Below, in pieces: positions 1-6,583 of a stretch of DNA of 12,489 bases. This stretch comes from an uncultured Roseburia sp. GTDB taxonomy: Bacteria > Bacillota_A > Clostridia > Lachnospirales > Lachnospiraceae. The notes below the pieces were generated by a model. That model was not told the origin of the DNA, did no database searches, and saw only the letters and a program-made list of their open reading frames with translations. Each line of letters begins with the position of its first letter. Position 1 is the stretch's first letter. The stretch is taken from assembly GCA_900753715.1 (NCBI GenBank), contig CAAEAE010000063.1:1-12489 (forward strand), given 5' to 3'. The position numbers were made by a program, and so were the translations under genes.

Positions 1-61
1 GAGGTGGAAGCACGGCAACGTGTGGAGCTGACTGTTACTAATCGATCGAGGGCTTGACCAA
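1..61 (+). rRNA. 23S ribosomal RNA, 3' end (partial)
   Basis: The first ~60 bases match the conserved end of bacterial 23S rRNA: the GGTGGAAGCA segment, then GTGGAGCTGAC, TACTAATCGATCGAGG and the closing CTTGACCA. Only the last part of the gene is inside the window. The exact mature 3' end is uncertain by a few bases. The short stretch that follows contains GGAGTTTTGAAGGTACA, a kind of sequence often seen just after 23S genes in Clostridia. No 5S gene follows. Confidence 0.93.
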
Positions 62-115
62 AAGTTATAATCGGAAATCTGTATGGAGTTTTGAAGGTAC
101 AATGAAAAGAATACA

Positions 116-144
116 TTGCATTTTATCAGAGAAAATGTTATGAT
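116..144 (+). promoter_or_regulatory. Candidate sigma-A promoter for tRNA-Trp
   Basis: TTGCAT (116-121), a 17-base spacer and TATGAT (139-144) match sigma-A spacing with one mismatch in each hexamer. It would let tRNA-Trp be transcribed independently of the rRNA operon. This is prediction from sequence only, and the hairpin placed at the predicted start lowers confidence. Confidence 0.45.
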
Positions 145-150
145 AAAAAT

Positions 151-173
151 GACGTATATGATACGTCTTTTTT
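151..173 (+). terminator. Terminator-like hairpin after the rRNA operon
   Basis: GACGTAT, a 3-base loop and ATACGTC form a perfect 7-bp hairpin, followed by six T. It lies between the 23S end and tRNA-Trp and probably ends or attenuates the rRNA transcript. The predicted start of the promoter at 116-144 falls at about 151, so a tRNA transcript from that promoter would begin with this hairpin. Confidence 0.65.
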
Positions 174-181
174 ATAAATAT

Positions 182-252
182 AGGGGATTGGTCAAATGGT
201 ATGATAGGGGTCTCCAAAACCTTTGGCGGGAGTTCGATTCTCTCATCCCCTG
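182..252 (+). tRNA. tRNA-Trp (anticodon CCA)
   Basis: A full cloverleaf folds. The acceptor is AGGGGAT/ATCCCCT (182-188 with 245-251). The D stem is GTCA/TGAT. The anticodon stem closes on loop CTCCAAA with anticodon CCA at 214-216. The T arm is GGGAG/CTCTC around TTCGATT. The discriminator is G252, as usual for tRNA-Trp. The 3' CCA is not encoded. A terminator starts a few bases downstream. Confidence 0.96.
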
Positions 253-259
253 CTCTAAA

Positions 260-285
260 AAACACCGTGAATTCGGTGTTTTTTT
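260..285 (+). terminator. Intrinsic terminator of tRNA-Trp
   Basis: AACACCG, the 6-base loop TGAATT and CGGTGTT form a hairpin followed by a T run (to 285). It sits directly behind tRNA-Trp and ends that transcription unit before the chemoreceptor gene. Confidence 0.85.
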
Positions 286-346
286 GTCGTGTTGCATAAT
301 TTCTGTCGAAAAAGGGAGAATTCTTGTTTTTTTGTTACTGACAGTA

Positions 347-375
347 TTGTCAAATTTGAAAAGTAGTGGTACCAT
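347..375 (+). promoter_or_regulatory. Candidate sigma-A promoter of the chemoreceptor-deaminase unit
   Basis: TTGTCA (347-352), a 17-base spacer and TACCAT (370-375) lie about 65 bases before the chemoreceptor start. The -35 overlaps a small palindrome, TGACA-GTAT-TGTCA (339-352), that could be an operator. No well-spaced sigma-28 promoter was found here, unlike the flagellin genes in the window. Confidence 0.45.
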
Positions 376-441
376 TAGACTAGACACAATGTTTTACGGT
401 GAATCAGTGGGATAAATTTTTAGGGGAGATGTGTATACGAT

Positions 442-2169
442 ATGGAGCAAAAAATGGAAATACAAAAGAAAAAAGGGCTTAATTTAATTGGAAGAATTTT
501 AATGGTTTCAGTGATACCAATTGTTATTCTGGTATTTTTTGCAGGACTTGCAATACGGGCAGTTGGCAGGGATGTGTCTTTGATGATGGCGAAACATGAA
601 TTAACCGCAACTACATATGCAATGGATCAGACGTTAGGAATATTATCGACGGGGGATTATACCTGTGATGGAGCCAATCTGTACAAAGGAGAAACCAATA
701 TAACTGCAAACCAGAATGCACTTGATCAGTTCAAACAGGGAACAGACGTAGATGTGACGCTTTTCTGGGGAGATACATGAATGGCTACCAGTATTGTGGA
801 TGGAAGCGGAAATCGTGTCGTAGGAGCAAAAGCATCGGCAGATGTATATGATAAAGTCACAAAAGAAGGTTCTTATTTTTCCGGTGATGTTATGATTGAA
901 GGAAAACCTTATTTTGGCTATTATGAGCAGCTTAAGAATTCAGATGGTACAATGGTCGGTATGTTATTTACCGGTATGAGCGCAGAAGAGGTACATGAAA
1001 TTTATAATGTACGGATTCGCAAAAATATTATATTTATGATAGTAGTCGCATTGGCGGGCTGCGTGCTGATTGCAGTATTTGTGAGAAGAATTGGACAGGC
1101 AATCTTTATGGTTGTCGGCAATCTTGATAAAGTGGCTAATGGAGAATTGTCTACAAGTGTAAATAATAATTTGATAAAGCGAAGTGATGAAGTGGGTAAT
1201 ATTGCGAGAAGTGTGCATTCGCTTATTGGAGGATTGACCTCGATTATTGCGAACATCCACGAATCTATCCGGGCATTGACAGGTTTTTCGGATGAATTTA
1301 AGAGCAGTTTTGAAACGATTAATAATTCCATTTCCAATGTCAATGTTGCAGTGGATGAGATTGCAAATGGCGCAACGAATCAGGCAAATGAAACACAGAA
1401 GGTCAATAACCAGATTACAGATATGGGGGATGCCATTGCAAGAACAACCGAGAATGTGGATGCGTTGATGGCAAGCACCGGTGTGATGCAGCAGAACAAT
1501 GAGCAGCTTGGAGCAACAATGGATGAGCTGATTGAAATCAGTAATCGCGCAAAGAACTCCATTGATGAGGTGCATGGGCAGACAAATGTTACAAATAAAT
1601 CTGTCATGGATATTGGAAATGCAATTAATATGATTACAGACATTGCAAGCCAGACGAATCTGCTTTCTTTGAATGCAAGTATTGAGGCAGCAAGGGCCGG
1701 TGAGCATGGACGTGGATTTGCCGTTGTTGCAGATGAAATCAGACAGTTAGCGGATCAGTCCAGAGAAACAGCTGAGCAGATTGGCGGAATTGTAGAAGAA
1801 CTGATTCATAATTCAAATGTCAGCGTGCAGACGATGAATGAAGTATTAGATGAAATTAATCATCAGTATGAGCGTTTGAATGAGACAAAAGAAATTTTTG
1901 GAAAGCTGAATGCTGAGGTAAATAATGTCACATCTGCAATCAATGAAATTTCTACGGAAGTGGATGCAATTAATAATTCCAAGAATGAGGTGCTTGGAAG
2001 CGTTGAAAATCTCGCAGCGATTGCGCAGGAGAATGCAGCAAGTACGGAAGAAACATCAGCTTCTATGGTAGAACTTGGTCAGGTTGTAAATCAGTGCAAT
2101 GCAGCAACGAAAGAACTTGTGGATATTGCTGGTAATTTGAATGAAAATGCCAATAAGTTTACATTATAA
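442..2169 (+). pseudogene. Methyl-accepting chemotaxis protein interrupted by one in-frame TGA
   Basis: This is a transmembrane chemoreceptor that would signal to CheA/CheW. Read through the TGA at 778-780 it is about 575 residues, a normal length. The N-terminal part (442-777, 112 residues) has a membrane helix at about residues 14-34 and the first part of an extracellular single-Cache sensor ending FWGDT. The second part (781-2169, 462 residues) starts [10 protein letters not shown] and finishes the Cache domain. It then has membrane helix 2 (~83-103), HAMP (~100-155) and a long coiled-coil signalling domain with the conserved tip (~286-324, containing [13 protein letters not shown]). Related receptors read GDTR at this junction, so a CGA to TGA change is the simplest explanation. 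Both parts share one frame and the stop is directly followed by ATG, so restart could yield a receptor without helix 1. The start may instead be the ATG at 454, which has GGAG 6 nt upstream. Pseudogene, sequencing error and reinitiation cannot be separated here. Confidence 0.85.
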
Positions 2170-2188
2170 AAGCTGAAAGAGGAACAGT

Positions 2189-3190
2189 ATGATTGATTTA
2201 CATCTGCATCTCGACGGGTCATTAGACCCGGCGGATATGACGGAGCTTGCGAGATTGTCAAAGGCGACATTACCGGTGACGAATACAGATGAAATTCAAA
2301 AACTAATGATGGTAGAACCGGGTTGCACAAATCTGGGAGAGTATTTAGAAAAATTTGATTTGCCAATTCAGGTCTTACAGACAAAAGAGAGCTTCGAATA
2401 TGCAGTGTACCGGCTGATTCTCAGACTGCGGTCACAGGGACTCTGCTATGCGGAAATCCGCTTTGCACCGCAGTTTCATATGAGACTGGGACTGACGCAG
2501 AGAGAGGTCGTAGAAGCGGCAGTTGCAGGGCTTCAGAAGGGAACAAAAGAGTCTGGGATGCCGGCGCAATTGATTCTTTGTTGTATGCGTGGGGAGCAGA
2601 ACCATGCGGAAAATGTGACAACGGTTGAGATTGCTGAAGAGTTTTTGAAAAAGGGTGTATGTGCGGTGGATTTGGCAGGAAATGAGGCTGCATATCCAAC
2701 GGAAGAGTTTGCAGACCTTTTTGATATGGCAAGGGAGCGAAAAATTCCGGTGACGATTCATGCAGGAGAAGCTGCAGGAGCGGAAAGCATACAGCAGGCA
2801 ATCGAAGCTGGTGCATTAAGAATCGGTCACGGAACGCATGCAACTGAAGATGTCCAATTATTTGAAAAATTACGGGAACGAAGGATACCGCTCGAACTTT
2901 GTTATACCAGCAATTTGCAGACCAGGGCAGTGGATATTCCGGAGCATTATCCGATTAAGACATTTCTGGATAATGGAATTGTGGTAACGGTTAATACGGA
3001 TAATATGACCGTTTCCGGCACGAACTTAAAGAAGGAATATCAGTTATTGGGAAAACAGTTTGCGCTAAAAACGGATGAATTGCAGGTGTTTGCTGAAAAT
3101 GCAGCAGAAGCAGCCTTTTTAAGCGAGGAAGAAAAAAACAGATTAAAAGAACAGATAAAATGCTCGTTTGTCTCATGGCTTGAAAATTAA
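2189..3190 (+). CDS. add: Adenosine deaminase family protein
   Basis: This 333-residue amidohydrolase-fold enzyme is predicted to deaminate adenosine or a related purine nucleoside in the cytoplasm, giving inosine and ammonia. The metal site is recognisable: HLH at residues 5-7, H191 with the proton-shuttle E194 in TIHAGE, H214 in RIGHGTH, and D271 in VNTD. The SNLQT and HYPIKTFL segments are also typical. The residue after D271 is N272, where classical adenosine deaminases have a second Asp that contacts the purine, so substrate preference may differ. The protein begins almost at the first metal motif, so the N-terminus is minimal. AGAGGA lies 5 nt before the ATG. The gene starts 19 nt after the chemoreceptor stop with no terminator between, so they are probably co-transcribed. 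Family assignment is firm; the exact substrate is inferred. Confidence 0.9.
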   Translation: MIDLHLHLDGSLDPADMTELARLSKATLPVTNTDEIQKLMMVEPGCTNLGEYLEKFDLPIQVLQTKESFEYAVYRLILRLRSQGLCYAEIRFAPQFHMRLGLTQREVVEAAVAGLQKGTKESGMPAQLILCCMRGEQNHAENVTTVEIAEEFLKKGVCAVDLAGNEAAYPTEEFADLFDMARERKIPVTIHAGEAAGAESIQQAIEAGALRIGHGTHATEDVQLFEKLRERRIPLELCYTSNLQTRAVDIPEHYPIKTFLDNGIVVTVNTDNMTVSGTNLKKEYQLLGKQFALKTDELQVFAENAAEAAFLSEEEKNRLKEQIKCSFVSWLEN

Positions 3191-3206
3191 GCCGGTGCAG
3201 AGGGGA

Positions 3207-3243
3207 AAAAGCCCGATTCCGTCGATGGCGGTGTCGGGCTTTT
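3207..3243. terminator. Bidirectional intrinsic terminator between convergent genes
   Basis: AAAAGCCCGA (3207-3216) pairs perfectly with TCGGGCTTTT (3234-3243) around a GC-rich inner part. The A run on one side and T run on the other let it work in both directions. It ends the deaminase transcript on the + strand and the flagellin-mannanase transcript on the - strand. The mannanase stop codon begins 2 nt beyond. Confidence 0.85.
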
Positions 3244-3244
3244 A

Positions 3245-4204
3245 TTAATATAATTTTGGCAGCCGGTCTAAGGTTATGGCATAGGGGTGTTGATAAAGCT
3301 GCTTTAAAGCATCAAAGCTGTTGAAATTTTCTGTAAGCACAAAATCATTGCTCCATGTCATATACCAAAGCCATGGAATATGGGACTGTGCAAGTGCATT
3401 CGCATCCGGCAGAATCCCAGTCTCTGCAATGGCAGCACCCTTTGCGGCGGAAGTCACCTGGGAGAGTTTCTGGTAATTTTCGTGGAAATCTCCGTGGCAG
3501 TGTGGCTTTGGATACATATCCATTGAAATGATATCGCAGTAGGTATCCCCAACGTAACCTTTCTTTAAAGGGGAATTAAAGACCCAGATGAGATTGTTCA
3601 GTGCATGCTTTTCCGTAAAATAGTGATATTGGAAACGAAAAAGTGCTCTGGCAGTTTCCGGCCCTTTAGAGCCCCACCAGAACCAGTTCCCCTCGGATTC
3701 ATGAAAGGGACGCCAGAGAATGGGGATGTGTTTGTCACAGAAAGGACGAAGCAGTTTTGCCATACAGTCCAGATCATGGAGCATTGCCTCATGTTCTGGA
3801 GTATCTTCTGCCAATGCTTTTTGCGGGTCAAATGTGGTATGCTCGGTATAAAAAGATTTATCAGTTCCGCCGAGTGGAGAAAACCAGTGCCAGGTAAAGG
3901 TGATGAGGCCTCCCAGTGCTGCCCATTCCCATGCTTTTTCAAGTGTACCGTAATTTTCATCCACTTCTTTTAAACATTCGGCACCTGCAGTTTCGCGTCG
4001 GATGTTCGGGGAATAGGAGAGGAGTTCAAACCCACATAAAGCAGGCAGTTTTCCAGTTACAGAAAAAATTTGTTTTAATTCAGGCTGTGCCATTGTCTGG
4101 GTATGCTGACCAGTGAGAATGGCATTACTTTCGATACTGTCGAAATAAGCAAGAACATTTCTTACTTCCGGAATGGAACATTTGTTGATAGGTTCTGTTA
4201 TCAT
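3245..4204 (-). CDS. GH26 family beta-mannanase, apparently cytoplasmic
   Basis: This 319-residue glycoside hydrolase of family 26 should cleave beta-1,4-mannosidic bonds in mannan or manno-oligosaccharides with retention. The acid/base Glu is E169 in WRPFHE (residues 164-169), followed by the GNWFWWG segment. The nucleophile is E261 in AIAETG. The early TGQH motif and WHWFSP (~105-110) also fit the family. There is no signal peptide, membrane helix or extra binding module, and the protein begins almost directly with the catalytic domain. That suggests it acts on imported oligosaccharides in the cytoplasm. The start is supported by AAGGAG 8 nt upstream. It begins 18 nt after the stop of the flagellin gene with no terminator between, so it is probably expressed from the flagellin promoter, which is unusual. 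Family assignment is firm; endo- versus exo-action cannot be told. Confidence 0.88.
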   Translation of the reverse strand: MITEPINKCSIPEVRNVLAYFDSIESNAILTGQHTQTMAQPELKQIFSVTGKLPALCGFELLSYSPNIRRETAGAECLKEVDENYGTLEKAWEWAALGGLITFTWHWFSPLGGTDKSFYTEHTTFDPQKALAEDTPEHEAMLHDLDCMAKLLRPFCDKHIPILWRPFHESEGNWFWWGSKGPETARALFRFQYHYFTEKHALNNLIWVFNSPLKKGYVGDTYCDIISMDMYPKPHCHGDFHENYQKLSQVTSAAKGAAIAETGILPDANALAQSHIPWLWYMTWSNDFVLTENFNSFDALKQLYQHPYAITLDRLPKLY

Positions 4205-4222
4205 ATGACTCTCTCCTTAATT

Positions 4223-6010
4223 TTACTGGAGCAGTTCAAGAACGCGCTGTTTGCTCTGATTGTTCTGAGCCAGCATGGATTCTCCAGCCTGCTTTAGAAT
4301 GTCGTATGCAGAAAATGCTACCATGACGCGTGCAAGGTCTGCATCGCGAATGCGGGATTCTGCGGATTGCGTGTTCTCCTGTGTGACGTCATCGACCGAG
4401 CGGTTGTGCTCAAGGCGGTTAGTCTGCGCACCAATGTTTGAACGGGACGCCGATATCTTTGCAATGGCATTTTCCACTTTTTCCATGGAAACACCTGCAT
4501 TTGTATAGGAAGAAACATCTAACCGGTTTACATCTAAAAGGGTACTGTTCATTGCGTCAATGGAAATAAACCATCCGTTTTCGTTAGTCGCACCGGACTG
4601 AATCCAGAATTTACGACTTTCGTTGGTTGCAATCTGAACCGTTGGGTCATATGTGATGGGGACACCATCAAGATTGATATCGGCATCGGTCTGCACGATT
4701 CCATATTGGAAGGAGACGGTTGAAGAGGCACCATCGGCAACATTACGGTTCCAGATAAGTTTAAATCCCATATCGGAAGAATAATTTGTAGTTCCGGTTG
4801 AGCCTCCAAGCTGCATTCCGGAGGCAGAATCATAATCGTTCCAGTTTCGCCCGGTATTATAATAACCAATGTAGGCGGCATCCGGTGCATCACCAGCCGC
4901 CCAGCGGATATTTTCGGAAAACTGCAGTGCCTGTTTGGTATTGATGATGGAAAAGCCATTATTCAAGTTACTGATATCTTCCACATAGCCGCGGGAGGTA
5001 TCGTTAAAGAAAGAACTTCCCGGAGAGGTATACATGGTATAGTTATCTACGCGCTGTCCGCCGATATAATAGCCTTCCTGGTGGTCTCCGACATTGGTTC
5101 CACCGTACGCGGTATCTGCATCAAAAAGCAAATCAACAGATGCATTCGTTCCAAGCTGGTTCTGCATTTCATAACTAATGGTATAGTATTGACTGGCCGC
5201 CTCATGAGAACCAACCTGAATACGCTGCACAAGACCAAGTGTTCCGCCATTCGGTGAAGCGTAGGTAATGGTCCGGCTGTAGGTGTTTGTAGTACTGTCG
5301 TATGTAAAGTTACTGCATGGCAGGGTGGATAAAGATACAGACTCTGTGGCAGTGGCACCGGAGGCATCCTGATAATTTACGCGAAGGCTTGACACGGTAT
5401 GGCTTCCGAATAACAGTGCCCACGTCTGACTTCCATAGTCTTCCGAAGAAGAGGCAGACAGATGAAGTCTGTTGTGGCTGTCATTTGCGGAAAACGGGTC
5501 CTGCCCAAGTGAGGTATTGGAAAGAGAAATATCGCTAAATGGAATGTTTCCAACTGGAACAGAGTTTCCGCCTGCATCGGTAATGGTTGTATAGGAACCG
5601 GAAAAAAGTTTCTGTGTGTTAAATTCCGTGGTATCAGCAATACGGTCAATTTCTGCTGACAGTGCATCGAGCTCTTTTTGAATAGCATCGCGGTCGGCAG
5701 TGGTATTAGTATCGTTAGCGCCCTGTGTTGTTAATTCTTTCATACGGTCGAGCATGGAATGTACTTCCGATAATGCGCCATCGGCAACATTTAAAAGAGA
5801 GATTCCGTCATCAATATTAAAAGAGGCCTTCTCAAGACCGCGAATCTGCCAGCGCATTTTTTCGGAAATTGTCAGTCCAGCGGCGTCATCAGCAGCCCGG
5901 TTAATCCGGTAACCCGAAGAAAGCTGTTCAGATGTCTTGGCTTTTTGATCGGTTACGGTTTTTAATTGATTTTGTGTAAAAAGAGAGCTGATATTATGCT
6001 GAATGACCAT
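4223..6010 (-). CDS. Flagellin with a large inserted domain
   Basis: This is a structural subunit of the flagellar filament, secreted through the flagellar export apparatus. Residues 1-139 form the conserved D0/D1 N-terminus (SSGYRINRAADDAAGLTISEK at 31-51 is the hallmark). Residues ~500-595 form the C-terminal D1/D0 with ESRIRDAD and SMLAQNNQS. At 595 residues it is much longer than a minimal flagellin (~270-290). The extra ~150-460 region is rich in Ser, Thr, Tyr and Gly, looks beta-structured, and contains FDADTAYGGTNVGD (~296-309), reminiscent of Ca-binding or carbohydrate-interacting beta-sandwich loops. I do not recognise a named family for it. One cysteine (C232) is unusual for a flagellin. 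The C-terminal D0 (ARVMVAFSAYDILKQ) deviates from the usual KEMVEFSKNNIL type. AAGGAG lies 10 nt before the ATG, and a sigma-28 promoter lies at 6059-6085. A mannanase gene follows 18 nt downstream. Confidence 0.95.
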   Translation of the reverse strand: MVIQHNISSLFTQNQLKTVTDQKAKTSEQLSSGYRINRAADDAAGLTISEKMRWQIRGLEKASFNIDDGISLLNVADGALSEVHSMLDRMKELTTQGANDTNTTADRDAIQKELDALSAEIDRIADTTEFNTQKLFSGSYTTITDAGGNSVPVGNIPFSDISLSNTSLGQDPFSANDSHNRLHLSASSSEDYGSQTWALLFGSHTVSSLRVNYQDASGATATESVSLSTLPCSNFTYDSTTNTYSRTITYASPNGGTLGLVQRIQVGSHEAASQYYTISYEMQNQLGTNASVDLLFDADTAYGGTNVGDHQEGYYIGGQRVDNYTMYTSPGSSFFNDTSRGYVEDISNLNNGFSIINTKQALQFSENIRWAAGDAPDAAYIGYYNTGRNWNDYDSASGMQLGGSTGTTNYSSDMGFKLIWNRNVADGASSTVSFQYGIVQTDADINLDGVPITYDPTVQIATNESRKFWIQSGATNENGWFISIDAMNSTLLDVNRLDVSSYTNAGVSMEKVENAIAKISASRSNIGAQTNRLEHNRSVDDVTQENTQSAESRIRDADLARVMVAFSAYDILKQAGESMLAQNNQSKQRVLELLQ

Positions 6011-6058
6011 CTAAATCTTTCTCCTTCAAAAAATAATTCCTGTAACTATTATAAGTTT

Positions 6059-6085
6059 ATATCGGTCCAAAACGCAAGTTATATA
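6059..6085 (-). promoter_or_regulatory. Sigma-28-type flagellar promoter for the leftward flagellin
   Basis: On the minus strand, TATA, a 15-base spacer and ACCGATAT fit the sigma-28/sigma-D consensus TAAA-N15-GCCGATAT with one mismatch in each element. It lies about 50 bases before the flagellin ATG, so the flagellin and the mannanase behind it should be late (class III) flagellar genes. Confidence 0.8.
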
Positions 6086-6107
6086 ATAGAAATTACGTGT
6101 TTTACTT

Positions 6108-6133
6108 TATATGTGTGAGGAAAAAGCCGATAA
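6108..6133 (+). promoter_or_regulatory. Sigma-28-type flagellar promoter for the zinc-ribbon and flagellinolysin unit
   Basis: GCCGATAA (6126-6133) is a perfect sigma-28 -10 element. A TATA sits 14 bases upstream (6108-6111) as a weak -35. The predicted start is near 6140, giving a short 5' leader before the zinc-ribbon gene. It is back-to-back with the promoter at 6059-6085, so both filament operons should switch on together. Confidence 0.75.
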
Positions 6134-6154
6134 AAAAAATAACAATGGAAGGCT

Positions 6155-6556
6155 ATGGTGAAAGATATGGGACAGATAAAGAGGGTGACATGCCAAAATT
6201 GTGGTTACTCAGAAGAATTTCGCCTTGGGTGTGGGAGAAAAGATTATGAACTTAAGCGGATTTATAATCATTTCAAACTGATGGATACCTGGGATATCAG
6301 AGTAGCGGTTTTGGAAAAGAAGCCAAAGATTACGGTTTTCCGGTATCGACTGGGGAAATGTACGGATTGCGGAAAATTACAGGCAGTTCCGGAAGTGATG
6401 TTAGACAATGGAGAAAGTTATCATGGACATTTCTGTCCGTGTGCGCCGGAAAAAGAGCATGAGATGTTATTGTTTGAAGAGGAGGATATCGCATTGCTTA
6501 ACTGTCCGGTATGTGGAAAGAATCTTTTGACTGCCAACGCGGGCTTATGGGATTAG
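6155..6556 (+). CDS. Small Cys-rich zinc-ribbon protein of unknown function
   Basis: This 133-residue soluble protein has no signal peptide or membrane segment. Cysteines are spaced as metal-binding knuckles: C13/C16 (CQNC), C69/C72 (CTDC), C94/C96 (CPC) and C117/C120 (CPVC), with C26 extra. The first and last pairs resemble zinc-ribbon halves. Similar uncharacterised Cys-knuckle proteins are common in Lachnospiraceae; I know no assigned role. The gene is the first in a sigma-28 operon and ends 27 nt before the metallopeptidase flagellin. A helper role such as zinc handling, a chaperone for the zinc flagellin or a regulator is possible but only inferred. The start is uncertain: GGAAGG is only 2 nt from the ATG at 6155, so the in-frame ATG at 6167 may be used. 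Confidence 0.8.
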   Translation: MVKDMGQIKRVTCQNCGYSEEFRLGCGRKDYELKRIYNHFKLMDTWDIRVAVLEKKPKITVFRYRLGKCTDCGKLQAVPEVMLDNGESYHGHFCPCAPEKEHEMLLFEEEDIALLNCPVCGKNLLTANAGLWD

Positions 6557-6583
6557 GAGACGAAAGAAAGAGAGATACATCGT

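Noticed and set aside
116..415. 99-residue plus-strand reading frame
   Set aside because: It runs through tRNA-Trp and its terminator and has no ribosome binding site.
413..443. Sigma-28-like TAAA and CGATAT before the chemoreceptor
   Set aside because: The spacer to the TACGATAT block is 19 bases instead of ~15 and the -10 would overlap the start codon.
778..780. TGA as a selenocysteine codon
   Set aside because: The family residue here is Arg, not Cys, and no convincing SECIS-type hairpin was seen directly downstream.
964..1707. 247-residue reading frame on the minus strand
   Set aside because: It lies wholly inside the chemoreceptor coding region, is rich in Cys/His/Ile from antisense codons, and has no ribosome binding site or family resemblance.
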